In this document: in pieces, positions 44,446-52,923 of the stretch
Layout of the letters: every line of letters begins with the position of its first letter
Numbering within the stretch: position 1 is the first letter of the stretch
Assembly: GCF_001984215.1 (NCBI RefSeq)
Contig: NZ_CP019420.1
Coordinates: 5,766,001-5,830,000, forward strand
Source: Mycobacterium sp. MS1601
Lineage (GTDB): Bacteria; Actinomycetota; Actinomycetes; Mycobacteriales; Mycobacteriaceae
Direction of reading: 5' to 3'
DNA length: 64,000 bases
The notes under the pieces: generated by a model
Database searches by the model: none
Seen by the model: the letters and a program-made list of their open reading frames with translations, nothing else
What the model was told of the DNA's origin: nothing
Translations under genes and position numbers: made by a program

Positions 44446-45930
44446 TCATGCGTCGGTGTGGGCAAGCCGGTGCACCACATCCCGAGTGTCCGGGTAGAGC
44501 CTCGACCAGGTGGCGTAAAGGTCGTCATACAGCGCCACCGCGTCGGGATCAGGGGTGATCTCGTAGGAGATCCGCGCCCAATCTGTCTCCGGTGCAACAA
44601 CTCCCGCGCCTATTGCGGCTAGTAGTGCGTCACCGTAGCTGGCTCCGATCGCCTGTTCGGGCACCAGTTGCGGGCGGCCGGTGATATCGGTCAGCGTCCG
44701 CGCCCAGATCGGGCTGCGCAGGCCGCCGCCGACGGCGACCACACGACGGGCGGTGTGCGCGTCGTCGAACTTCTCCAGTATCTGCCGAATGCCGAACGAG
44801 ATTCCCTCATACGCCGCGCGGAAGAGGTGTCCCCTGCCGTGCCGCAGTGTCATGCCCGCGAACACCCCGCGCGCCCGCGCGTCGAAGACCGGCGTCCGCT
44901 CCCCCGCCAGATAGGGCAGCACCAGCAGACCCTCGCTGCCCGGCGGGACAGCCTGAGCCTCAGCCATCAATTCCTCGAAGGGTGCGCCACCGGTGACGGC
45001 CTGCAACCAGTTGACCAGGCTGCCTGCTGTAGCGGTCCCCGCGGCCAGAGCATGGGTACCGTGTTCCACTCCGGAGGTGGTCCACAACACAGGGTCGGCG
45101 TGGTAGCCCTCGATGATCTGCACCAAGAACATCGTCGATCCGTACATCAGCATCTGATCGCCGGGATGGCGCACCCCCACGGAGAATGCCTCGGCGAACG
45201 CGTCCACCGTGCCCGCCGCCACCGGGGTGCCCACCGGCACACCGGTGGCCGCCGCGGCCTGGGCGTGCACCGTGCCGACCACCTCACTGGGCCAGACCAG
45301 CCGGGGCAGCGGCAGGTGCCCGCAGATCCGTTGTGCCCATTCGGTGTTCCAGGCAAAGGTGCGGGTGGCGTACAAGGGGTCACACTGGCTGGCGGTGTGG
45401 TGATCCATGACGTACTCGCCGGTGAGCTTCGCGGCGATGTAGGAGTTGGAGCCGTACCAACCGGTGGCGTCGGCGAAAACCTCGGGTTCATGGCGGCGCA
45501 CCCATTCGATCTTCGGACCCACCGCCTGACTGGATAGCAATGTCCCGGCGCGATCGAGGATGGCGTCGGCACCCAATTCGGCTGTCAGGAGCTCGATTTC
45601 GGCTTCGGCGCGGGAATCGACGCCATAGAGGATGGCCGGCCGCAAAGGCCGAAGCTGCTGATCGCACAACACCAGACACGGTCCGACCCCGCTGACACAC
45701 ATCGCCGCGATGCGGGCACCCGTCGGGACCCTGCTCACCAGGGCGCGACTGATGACGCAGACCTCGCGCCACCACAGGCTCTCCGCGTCCACTTCCGCCC
45801 AGCCCGGCCTCGGCAGGGACATCGAATGCGAGATGGTCTCGGTCGCGAGCACCACACCCGTGGAGTCGACAAGAACACCTTTGGAGCTTCCGGTGCCCAT
45901 GTCGATGCCGAGCAGCAGGTCCACGCACAT
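44446..45930 (-). CDS. FGGY-family carbohydrate kinase
   Basis: 494 aa. N-terminal ATP/sugar motif LLLGIDMGTGSSKGVLVD, central AAGTVDAFAEAFSVGV, and the second FGGY signature region YEGISFGIRQILEKFDDAHTARRVVAVGGGLRSPIWARTLTDI. It phosphorylates a sugar or polyol; xylulose, glycerol, erythritol and others are all possible. It lies about 4 kb beyond the tetritol operon and regulator and is not co-transcribed with them, so a link is only suggestive. A TAGGGT -10 element (45937-45932) directly precedes the ATG and would put transcription start at the GTG 45924, so a leaderless 492-aa form is possible. Confidence 0.9.
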   Translation of the reverse strand: MCVDLLLGIDMGTGSSKGVLVDSTGVVLATETISHSMSLPRPGWAEVDAESLWWREVCVISRALVSRVPTGARIAAMCVSGVGPCLVLCDQQLRPLRPAILYGVDSRAEAEIELLTAELGADAILDRAGTLLSSQAVGPKIEWVRRHEPEVFADATGWYGSNSYIAAKLTGEYVMDHHTASQCDPLYATRTFAWNTEWAQRICGHLPLPRLVWPSEVVGTVHAQAAAATGVPVGTPVAAGTVDAFAEAFSVGVRHPGDQMLMYGSTMFLVQIIEGYHADPVLWTTSGVEHGTHALAAGTATAGSLVNWLQAVTGGAPFEELMAEAQAVPPGSEGLLVLPYLAGERTPVFDARARGVFAGMTLRHGRGHLFRAAYEGISFGIRQILEKFDDAHTARRVVAVGGGLRSPIWARTLTDITGRPQLVPEQAIGASYGDALLAAIGAGVVAPETDWARISYEITPDPDAVALYDDLYATWSRLYPDTRDVVHRLAHTDA

Positions 45931-46037
45931 CACCCTACGGCCTGGCGCAGCCGCGTAGGCCGACCCCGTACCCGCCATCGCGGGAACAATCCGGGCTGCA
46001 GGCGTGACGGCGTTGGGGCACTTAGGGTGCAGAGACC

Positions 46038-47171
46038 ATGACTTCACCGCAGACCCACACCCCTGACGGCAGACCCCGTGCCCGCGGCCTCGGCATCAAT
46101 CTGCCCGGGCGCCCCGGCCCGCTCAACGCGATCACCGATGTCCCCGGATTCGAGGTCGGCGTCACCACACTGATCGAGGACGAGAGGGTGCGCACCGGGG
46201 TCACTGCCCTGCTGCCCCGGGGCCGGGGCGGCGTCGGCACCCCGTGCGCCGCGGGGTGGTATTCGCTCAACGGCAACGGTGAGATGACCGGGACCACATG
46301 GATCGAGGAAGTGGGCTCGCTGAACCTGCCGATCGTGCTGTCGAACACCCACGCCGTGGGCGCCTGCCACACCGGTGTCATCTCCTGGGTCAACACGGTC
46401 AATCCCGGATTGGCCCGGCAATGGCTGCTGCCAGTGTGCGCCGAGACCTGGGACGGCTACCTCAACGACATCAACGGCGGCCACGTCCGGCCCGAACACG
46501 CCGAGGCAGCGCTCGACTCGGCAGCAGGCGGGCCTGTCGCCGAAGGTTCGGTGGGCGGCGGCACCGGGATGAACTGCTACGAGTTCAAGGGAGGCAACGG
46601 GACCTCATCGAGGCTGGTGGCCTACGGCTCGCACACCTTCACCGTTGCCGCATTCGTCCAGGCCAACTTCGGGTCGCGGACGGAGTTGACGGTTGCCGGG
46701 CGCCACCTCGGCACGGCACTGGCCGACGACAACCCACTGGGTGGCGACTGGTTCGAAACCGAGATGGGGTGGACGCCGCCACCCGGCGCGGGATCGGTGA
46801 TCGTGATCATCGCCACCGACGCCCCACTCCTGCCCGGGCAGTGCAAGGCGCTGGCGCGCCGCGTCCCGCTGGGCCTGGCCCGCACCGGCACCGCCGGATC
46901 CCATTTCTCCGGCGACATCTTTCTGGCGCTGTCCACCGCCGATGCGCGGGGCCTGGCCAGTGCCTTCCCGGTGGGCCCACCGGGTGACGACGAGTTCGGC
47001 ACCGTTCGCTTCCTACCATGGGGCCGGATGGACGACCTGTACACCGCCACCGTGCAGTCGGTGGAGGAGGCAGTGCTCAACGCCATGGTGGTCAACACGG
47101 AAATGACCGGCCGCGACGGGCACCGCACGCCGGCCCTACCCCACGATCGATTACTGGCGCTGCTGCGATAG
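46038..47171 (+). CDS. P1-family (DmpA/BapA-like) aminopeptidase
   Basis: 377 aa self-processing N-terminal nucleophile hydrolase of the peptidase family S58 (L-aminopeptidase D-Ala-esterase, beta-aminopeptidase). Motifs: PGPLNAITDVPGFEVGVTTL, LPIVLSNTHAVGACHTG, GSVGGGTGMNCYEFKGGNGT and FGSRTELTVAGRHLG. The autocleavage site should fall at Gly188-Thr189 (GGNG/TSSR); family members such as DmpA use Ser there, so Thr may be the nucleophile. Likely cytosolic or exported without a visible signal peptide. It releases N-terminal small or beta-amino residues; substrate unknown. An MFS transporter follows 37 bases downstream. Confidence 0.88.
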   Translation: MTSPQTHTPDGRPRARGLGINLPGRPGPLNAITDVPGFEVGVTTLIEDERVRTGVTALLPRGRGGVGTPCAAGWYSLNGNGEMTGTTWIEEVGSLNLPIVLSNTHAVGACHTGVISWVNTVNPGLARQWLLPVCAETWDGYLNDINGGHVRPEHAEAALDSAAGGPVAEGSVGGGTGMNCYEFKGGNGTSSRLVAYGSHTFTVAAFVQANFGSRTELTVAGRHLGTALADDNPLGGDWFETEMGWTPPPGAGSVIVIIATDAPLLPGQCKALARRVPLGLARTGTAGSHFSGDIFLALSTADARGLASAFPVGPPGDDEFGTVRFLPWGRMDDLYTATVQSVEEAVLNAMVVNTEMTGRDGHRTPALPHDRLLALLR

Positions 47172-47208
47172 TTTGGTAGTCAATCTATTTCGTCGGTGAG
47201 GAGGCGTG

Positions 47209-48678
47209 GTGCTCAAGGCCGGAGGGACATCCCCCGTCGCTTCGCTCGCCCCGTCGCCCCGGCTCCTGGTCTCCGCATTGAGCATCGTGGCCCTGACGGT
47301 GGCCGTGTTGCAGACCGCCGTGGTCCCCGTCCTGGGCCTGATCTCCGAGCAGTTGCACTCCTCGACGGTGGCCGTCAGCTGGACAGTGACCGCCAACCTG
47401 CTGGCCGCGGCCGCAGCCACCCCGTTGCTGAGCAGGCTGGCTGATCTCTTCGACAAAAAATACGTGTTGCTGGGTGTGCTGGCCGTGGTCCTCATCGGGT
47501 CGGTGCTGGCCGCGACCACCACGTCGCTGCCCGTCCTGATCGCCGCCCGTGCCCTACAAGGCGTGTCCTACTCGCTGTATCCGATCTGCGTGGCCGTCCT
47601 ACGACAAGAACTCGACGAAACCCAGGTGGTCCGGGCGCTGGCGGTGCTGTCGGCCATCCTCGGCTTCGGCGGCGGGATCGGACTGGTGACCACAGGCCTG
47701 CTGGTGACCGGCGACGCCGACTATCACCGCGTCTTCTGGCTCACCACCGGCTTCACCCTGTTGGTGATCCTGGTGGTGGTGCTGGTGGTGCCGTCGCGCC
47801 GCCGCGACGGAGAGGGCACGATCGACTGGCTGGGCGCGGTGGGATTGGCGGTCGGACTCAGCGCGATCCTGCTCGCGATCACCCAGGGCAACAGCTGGGG
47901 CTGGGCCGCGCCCGCCACGCTGGCCGCAGGCGCCACCGGTGTCGCGGTGCTGGCGTTGTGGTGGTGGTGGGAACGCGGTCGCCGCTATCCACTGGTGTCG
48001 ATTGCACTGCTGACCCGGCGGGCGATGCTGCTGACCAACCTGGCCACCGTATTCGTGGGGATGGGACTGTATTTCAGCTTCCTCGGCCTGACCGCTTTCG
48101 TGCAGGCCCCGCGCGAGGTCACCGGCTACGGCTTCTCCGCCAGCGTGCTGTACGCCAGCATCGTCTACCTGTTGCCCGGTGCCGTCGCCGGTCTGGTGAT
48201 CGCGGTGATGAGCGGCCGGTTCATCAACCGCTTCGGCGCCCGTCCGGTGTTGATGGTGGGTGCGCTGATCGGCGTGGCGGGTTTCGTCGGGCTGGCGGTG
48301 GCGCATTCGCAGCCCTGGCAGGTGATCGTCGCCGGCATCTTCGCCAACGCCTACGTCAGCCTTGCGTACGGCGCGCTGCCCGCGCTGGTGGTCAGCGAGG
48401 CCGCCCACAACGAGACCGGAATCGCCACCGGGCTCAACGCCATTGCGCGCACCGTGGGCAGTGCTGTCGCCGCCGCGGTGGTCGCGGTGCTGTTGGGTCA
48501 CGTCTCACCGCTGACCGGCCAGCCCCCGGAGAGCGCCTACATCATCACCTTCGCCGCGGGAGCGGTGACCGCGGCGCTGGCCACCGTGCTGATCGCCCTG
48601 TCACGCGGCAGGCGCGGCAGGGAATCGACGGAGTACGACACCGTCGAATCGCGAGCCATGAACCATGAATGGGGCTGA
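47209..48678 (+). CDS. MFS transporter, DHA2-like drug/metabolite exporter
   Basis: 489 aa with 12-14 predicted TM helices. Features of the major facilitator superfamily: LLSRLADLFDKKYVLLGVLAVVLIGSVLAATTTSLPVLIAARALQGVSYSLYPICVAVLRQE, loop PSRRRDGEGTIDWLGA and a second-half FINRFGARPVLMVGALIG. The long central linker and TIDWLGAVGLAVGL suggest the 14-TM DHA2 group. Start: an AGGAGG at 47199-47204 sits four bases before GTG 47209, better than GTG 47206. Downstream of the P1 aminopeptidase, perhaps exporting a related peptide or amine; substrate unknown. Confidence 0.88.
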   Translation: MLKAGGTSPVASLAPSPRLLVSALSIVALTVAVLQTAVVPVLGLISEQLHSSTVAVSWTVTANLLAAAAATPLLSRLADLFDKKYVLLGVLAVVLIGSVLAATTTSLPVLIAARALQGVSYSLYPICVAVLRQELDETQVVRALAVLSAILGFGGGIGLVTTGLLVTGDADYHRVFWLTTGFTLLVILVVVLVVPSRRRDGEGTIDWLGAVGLAVGLSAILLAITQGNSWGWAAPATLAAGATGVAVLALWWWWERGRRYPLVSIALLTRRAMLLTNLATVFVGMGLYFSFLGLTAFVQAPREVTGYGFSASVLYASIVYLLPGAVAGLVIAVMSGRFINRFGARPVLMVGALIGVAGFVGLAVAHSQPWQVIVAGIFANAYVSLAYGALPALVVSEAAHNETGIATGLNAIARTVGSAVAAAVVAVLLGHVSPLTGQPPESAYIITFAAGAVTAALATVLIALSRGRRGRESTEYDTVESRAMNHEWG

Positions 48679-48689
48679 AACGGGCGCAC

Positions 48690-48714
48690 GGTTGCCGGTG
48701 GGGCGCAACGGGTA
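48690..48714 (+). promoter_or_regulatory. Candidate SigF-type promoter (GGTTG-N15-GGGTA)
   Basis: GGTTG at 48690-48694 and GGGTA at 48710-48714, 15 bases apart, one mismatch (GGTTT) from the mycobacterial SigF consensus. It ends 10 bases before the YihY-type gene ATG, giving an almost leaderless message. Confidence 0.35.
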
Positions 48715-48724
48715 ACTACCAGCC

Positions 48725-49684
48725 ATGGTGAACTGGCTGGACAGGCTGCAGCAACGTAGCCCGGCGGCCGGGTTCGTGATTGCCGTCATCTACAAATACG
48801 TCGATGACCAGGCCGGATACCTCGCGGCGCTGCTGACCTACTACGCGTTCATCTCACTGTTTCCGTTGCTGCTGCTGCTCACCACGGTGCTGGGCGTGGT
48901 GCTGGCGGGGCGACCCGAATGGCGCGAGGACATCTACAACTCGGCGCTGTCCCAGTTCCCGCTCATCGGGGACCAGCTCAGCGAACCGAGCCGGCTCAGC
49001 GGCGGCACCGCCGGCGTCGTCATCGGCATCGCCGTCGCTCTCTACGGTGGCCTGAACGTCGGCCAGGCGCTGCAGAACGCTATGGAGAACATCTGGGCGG
49101 TTCCGAAGAACCTGCGGCCGGACCCGATCCGGTCCCGGTTGCGCAGCCTGCTGTTGCTGTTGGTGCTCGGCACCGCATTGGTGGCCACCACGGCGCTGGT
49201 CGCGGTGGGTCGATTCCTGGGCCCGCTCGGCGCGGTCGCGGTGGTGCTGGCGGCGCTGGCGTTGAACACCGGCGTGCTGGTGGTGGCGTTCCGGGTGACC
49301 ACCACGCGGTCGTTGACCGTGCGGGACGTGCTGCCCGGCGCGCTGGCCGCCGCCGTGGTCTGGCAGCTGCTGCAGTGGTTCGGCGCCAGCTACGTCCAGC
49401 ACGTGGTGGCCTCGGCCAGCGTCACCAACAGCGTATTCGCGGTGGTGCTGGGGCTCATCGCGTTCCTGTACCTGATCTCGACGGTGCTGCTGATCTGTGC
49501 CGAGGTGAACGTGGTGCGGGTCGACCGCCTGCATCCCCGTGCCCTGTTGACGCCGTTCACCGATGACGTGGAGTTGACCGCGGCGGACCGCAAGATGTAC
49601 GAAGGCCAGGCAAAAGCACAGCAGGCCAAGGGCTTTCAACGCGTTGAGGTGACGTTCGAGGATCGCTCCCCCGCCGGGGACTGA
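48725..49684 (+). CDS. YihY/virulence factor BrkB-family membrane protein
   Basis: 319 aa inner-membrane protein with six predicted TM helices. Family pattern: YLAALLTYYAFISLFPLLLLLTTVLGVVL, the LYGGLNVGQALQNAMENIWAVP segment, RSLTVRDVLPGALAAAVVWQLLQWFGASYVQHVV, and FLYLISTVLLICAEVNVVRV. A charged cytoplasmic tail (DRKMYEGQAKAQQAKG) follows. The family was once linked to RNase BN and is now treated as of unknown function. A SigF-like element lies directly upstream; the stop is 5 bases from the convergent EamA gene stop. Confidence 0.9.
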   Translation: MVNWLDRLQQRSPAAGFVIAVIYKYVDDQAGYLAALLTYYAFISLFPLLLLLTTVLGVVLAGRPEWREDIYNSALSQFPLIGDQLSEPSRLSGGTAGVVIGIAVALYGGLNVGQALQNAMENIWAVPKNLRPDPIRSRLRSLLLLLVLGTALVATTALVAVGRFLGPLGAVAVVLAALALNTGVLVVAFRVTTTRSLTVRDVLPGALAAAVVWQLLQWFGASYVQHVVASASVTNSVFAVVLGLIAFLYLISTVLLICAEVNVVRVDRLHPRALLTPFTDDVELTAADRKMYEGQAKAQQAKGFQRVEVTFEDRSPAGD

Positions 49685-49688
49685 CCGC

Positions 49689-50560
49689 TCAGGTGGTATG
49701 CACCGGCTCCGCGGCGACAACGGGCCTGGCGCCCGCACGTGAGGCACCGATACCGGCGATCACCACGAAGGCGATCCCGATGATCGCAGCGGGCCCCGGC
49801 ACCTGGTGCAGGATCACCAACCCGATCAACAGGGCGAAGGCAGGTTCCAGGCTCATCAACGTGCCGAAGGCCGAGGTGGTGAGCCTGCGCAGGGCGAAGA
49901 ACTCCAACGTGAACGGGATGACCGGCAGCAGCACGGCCAGACCCAGCCCGATCAGGATGAGGTCAGGAGTGATTCGGTCGTACGCCATGGGACCGGCTAT
50001 CAGCGTCGCGACAATGCCCGCCGTGGGCATCGACACCGCCAGCGCGTTGACGCCACTGACCTGATCACCCACCCGCTGCGTCAGCAGGATGTAGCCGGCC
50101 CAGCACAGTGCGGCACCGAGAGCGAACAGCACACCCACCAGATCCACCTGGCCCGACCAAGGTTGCGTCAACAGCAGCACCCCGACGGCCGCCAGCCCCG
50201 GCCACAACATCCGACGACCGCCTCCCGCCGTGGCCACCGCAACACCGAGGGGCCGAGGAATTCCAGGGCGCTGGCAGTACCGAGCGGAATCCGGGCGATG
50301 GCGGCCATGAACAGCAGGGTCACCAGTGCGGTGACGACACCGAGGAGCACGCTGTAGCCGAAGGAGCGGCGGGTGAAGGCACTGCGCTTCGGACGGACGA
50401 GGACCACCATGAGGATGCCCGCCCAGGCCAGCCGGAGCCAGGCCGCACCCTCTGCGCCCACACGGTCGATCAGCATCACCGAGACTGCCAGGCCCAGCTG
50501 GACGAACGCCATGGAGCCCAGCGCCATGAAGGTGCCGCTGCGGGCCTGGTCGGTAGTCAC
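49689..50560 (-). pseudogene. EamA/DMT-family transporter, broken by a one-base frameshift
   Basis: Intact proteins of this family (RhtA-like amino-acid/metabolite exporters) have ten TM helices. The N-terminal half begins at 50560 ([35 protein letters not shown]...[12 protein letters not shown]); the C-terminal half continues in another frame ([31 protein letters not shown] ... PVIPFTLEFFALRRLTTSAFGTLMSLEPAFALLIG). The join is at the gggg run 50249-50252, where restoring one base rejoins the family sequence. Both halves are otherwise well conserved, so a sequencing error or a very recent mutation is more likely than old decay. Divergent from a LysR regulator that probably controls it. Confidence 0.85.
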
Positions 50561-50589
50561 GCAGACATTGAAGAACGACAGAACCGTTC

Positions 50590-50614
50590 ATGTCCACGTG
50601 ATATTCGTGGACAT
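50590..50614. promoter_or_regulatory. Candidate LysR-type operator, perfect 9-bp inverted repeat
   Basis: ATGTCCACG-N7-CGTGGACAT (arms 50590-50598 and 50606-50614, spacer TGATATT) in the 84-base gap between the EamA transporter and the LysR gene. Perfect symmetry and position point to the LysR regulator site. Confidence 0.6.
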
Positions 50615-50644
50615 ACCGTTCGTGATTGATGAACAATTCAGGGC

Positions 50645-51556
50645 ATGGATCCCCGGCGCCTGGAACTGCTGCTCGCGTTGGCCCAGCAGGGCTCGATGCG
50701 GGCGGTGGCCGACACCCATCACCTGACGACTTCGACGGTCTCCCAACAGATCGCGGCACTGTCCAAGCACGTGGGAACGGCGCTGATCGAGCCCGACGGG
50801 CGCAACGTCCGGCTGACCCCCGCCGGAGTACGGCTGGCCGATCATGCCGTCACCATCCTGGCAGCCCTCGAATCGGCCCGGCTCGACCTCGATCCGGACG
50901 CCGAACCCGCGGGCACCGTCCGGGTGGGCGGGTTTGCCACCGGCATCCGTGTGTCGCTGATGCCGGTGCTGGCCGCACTGCGCGACAGTCACCCCGACGT
51001 CGATGTGGCGATCAACGAATTCGAACCACTGGAGGCGTTCCGCTTGCTGGTCGACGACGACCTGGATCTGGCGATCACCTACGACTACAACCTGGCACCA
51101 GCGACCGTGAATGCCGTCCTGGAGACGGTACCGCTGTGGTCGGCTCCGTGGGGTCTGGCGGTCCCCGCCGCAGAGCCCGACCACTCCGGCGACCTGGCCG
51201 CCTATGCCGGCCGTCAGTGGATTGTCAACTCCCGCAACACCGCTGACGAGGTTGTGGTCCGGACGCTGGCCTCGTTGGCCGGGTTCACCCCCATGATCAC
51301 CCACCAGATCGACACCCTGGATCTGGTGGAGGACCTGATCCTCGACGGCTACGGAGTGGGACTACTGCCCGCCGGCCGACGACCGCGGCCCGGCATCACG
51401 GTGCTTCCGCTGACCGACCCCGACGTGGTGATGACGGCCTACGCGGTGACGCGTCGAGGCCGTGGCGGCTGGCCGCCGTTGCGGCTGCTGCTGCAGCGGT
51501 TGCGGGCCGATGCCACAGTGCCGCACCTGGACCGGTGGCCACGCATCACGGTGTGA
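50645..51556 (+). CDS. LysR-family transcriptional regulator
   Basis: 303 aa. N-terminal winged HTH (MDPRRLELLLALAQQGSMRAVADTHHLTTSTVSQQIAALSKHVGTALI) followed by a periplasmic-binding-protein-like effector domain (GTVRVGGFATGIRVSLMPVLAALRDSHPDVDVAINEFEP ... GVGLLPAG). Divergent from the EamA transporter with a perfect palindrome between them, so it most likely controls that exporter in response to its substrate. Effector unknown. Confidence 0.93.
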   Translation: MDPRRLELLLALAQQGSMRAVADTHHLTTSTVSQQIAALSKHVGTALIEPDGRNVRLTPAGVRLADHAVTILAALESARLDLDPDAEPAGTVRVGGFATGIRVSLMPVLAALRDSHPDVDVAINEFEPLEAFRLLVDDDLDLAITYDYNLAPATVNAVLETVPLWSAPWGLAVPAAEPDHSGDLAAYAGRQWIVNSRNTADEVVVRTLASLAGFTPMITHQIDTLDLVEDLILDGYGVGLLPAGRRPRPGITVLPLTDPDVVMTAYAVTRRGRGGWPPLRLLLQRLRADATVPHLDRWPRITV

Positions 51557-51581
51557 CCGCCAGGCCGGACGAACCCGCGGG

Positions 51582-51980
51582 TCACGCCGGTGGAGCGAAG
51601 AACTCCAACGCGATGTTGTCCGGATCGCGGAACGAGATGCCCGAACCGTAGTGGCCGTTCTTGATGCCGCCGTGGGCAACACCCAGTGCGTCCAGTTTGT
51701 CGCGCCAGCCGATGAGTTGGTCCTGAGTGCAGCCGAAGGCGATGTGGTCCAACCCGGCTCGCCTCTCATCGAAGGGACTGTCGGCCTTGGATCCGGTGTG
51801 GGTGTGCAGGCCGAACAGCATGCCGTCGGCCAGGGCGAAGACAGTGTGGTGGAATGTGCCCGATTCCTCGTCCTCGTCGAGCACGGGGTCGGTCCCGAAG
51901 AGCTTCGAGTACCACTGGGTGCTGGCGGCGAGGTCGGACACCGTGACTGCGACGTGAGCCAGGCCGGGAAAGGTCGACAT
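51582..51980 (-). CDS. VOC-family (glyoxalase/bleomycin-resistance fold) protein
   Basis: 132 aa with one VOC domain: AHVAVTVSDLAASTQWYSKLFGTDPV at the N-terminus (metal-binding His in AHVAV), LDHIAFGCTQDQLIGWRDKLDALGV in the middle (second His) and GISFRDPDNIALEFFAPP with the terminal Glu. Three ligand positions are present, so a metal-dependent enzyme or binding protein is likely. It is separated by 25 bases from the LysR gene (convergent). Substrate unknown. Confidence 0.9.
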   Translation of the reverse strand: MSTFPGLAHVAVTVSDLAASTQWYSKLFGTDPVLDEDEESGTFHHTVFALADGMLFGLHTHTGSKADSPFDERRAGLDHIAFGCTQDQLIGWRDKLDALGVAHGGIKNGHYGSGISFRDPDNIALEFFAPPA

Positions 51981-52054
51981 GGCTCGAACCTACGACCGCC
52001 CGACGCCGCCGCGTGCTGGGTTGACCGGAAACTGCCCACTCGGGCAGGTTGGGT

Positions 52055-52885
52055 TCACTTCCTGGCAGGAAAGTGCTTGATGATGCCTTCCTGCACCACG
52101 GTGGCGACGATGTTGCCCGCCGTGTCGAAGAAATGGCCGGTTCCCAGGCCGCGGGAATCCGAGGCCACCGGCGACGACGTCGAATAGAGCAACCAGTCGT
52201 CGAACACCACGGGCCGGTGGAACCACACCGAGTGGTTGATGGTCACGGCAAAGATCCGGTCGAAACCCCACGACAATCCGTGGGTGGTGATGATCGAGTC
52301 GAGAACCGTGGTGTCCGACGAATACACCAGCGCGGCGTGATGCAGCACCGGATCCTCGGGCATCGGCCTCTCGGTCTTCATCCAGACCCTGTTGTGCGGC
52401 AACCGCCCACCCTTGGTGCGCATCACCCAGGCCGGATCGTTGGTGTAGCGCCACTCGATGGGCTTGAGCGCCTCCACGAACAGCGGCACCGTCTCCTCGT
52501 AGCCGACCAGCAGATCGGTGATCTTCGGAAGATCATGTGGCGCAGCCACATCCGGCATCTCGACGCTGTGCTCCAGACTGCGACCGCCGGCCAGAAAGGA
52601 CACGAACGCCGTCGTCAGCAGGGTGCCGTCCTGGGTGACATCCACCCGGCGGTTGGCGAACCGCCGCTCGTCGCGCAGCCGCACGACTGTGAACTCCAGA
52701 TCCTTGGTGGGATCACCACCGGCGATGAAGTGCGCCGACAGCGCGTTCGGCGGCAGCTGATGCGGCACTGTGCGGCTGGCTGCCACAAATGCCTGCGCCA
52801 TCATCTGTCCGCCGAACGTGCGGATCGGGTTCTTGCTGGGATGAGAGCCGAGGAAGGAGTCTTCGCCGGTGGCACGGAGATCCAA
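52055..52885 (-). CDS. tesB: Acyl-CoA thioesterase II (TesB type)
   Basis: 276 aa as given, double-hotdog acyl-CoA thioesterase: NPIRTFGGQMMAQAFVAA in the first hotdog, SLEHSVEMPDV, and LSWGFDRIFAVTINHSVWFHRP with the catalytic-region residues in the second. Hydrolyses acyl-CoA to free acid and CoA. The TTG start at 52885 trims the usual N-terminal helix: the frame upstream encodes SDFHELLDVLDL, typical of the family, and reaches a CTG at 52927 that overlaps the pyk stop (CTGA). The true start is therefore probably that CTG. Linkage to pyk is as in M. tuberculosis pykA-tesB1. Confidence 0.92.
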   Translation of the reverse strand: MDLRATGEDSFLGSHPSKNPIRTFGGQMMAQAFVAASRTVPHQLPPNALSAHFIAGGDPTKDLEFTVVRLRDERRFANRRVDVTQDGTLLTTAFVSFLAGGRSLEHSVEMPDVAAPHDLPKITDLLVGYEETVPLFVEALKPIEWRYTNDPAWVMRTKGGRLPHNRVWMKTERPMPEDPVLHHAALVYSSDTTVLDSIITTHGLSWGFDRIFAVTINHSVWFHRPVVFDDWLLYSTSSPVASDSRGLGTGHFFDTAGNIVATVVQEGIIKHFPARK

Positions 52886-52923
52886 GACGTCGAGCAGCTC
52901 GTGGAAATCCGAGCGGTCCGAAC

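Noticed and set aside
44446..45930. FGGY kinase as part of the tetritol pathway (erythritol kinase)
   Set aside because: Separated from that operon by the regulator, TetR and sulfatase genes and not co-transcribed; the DAK kinase already fills the step. Substrate left open.
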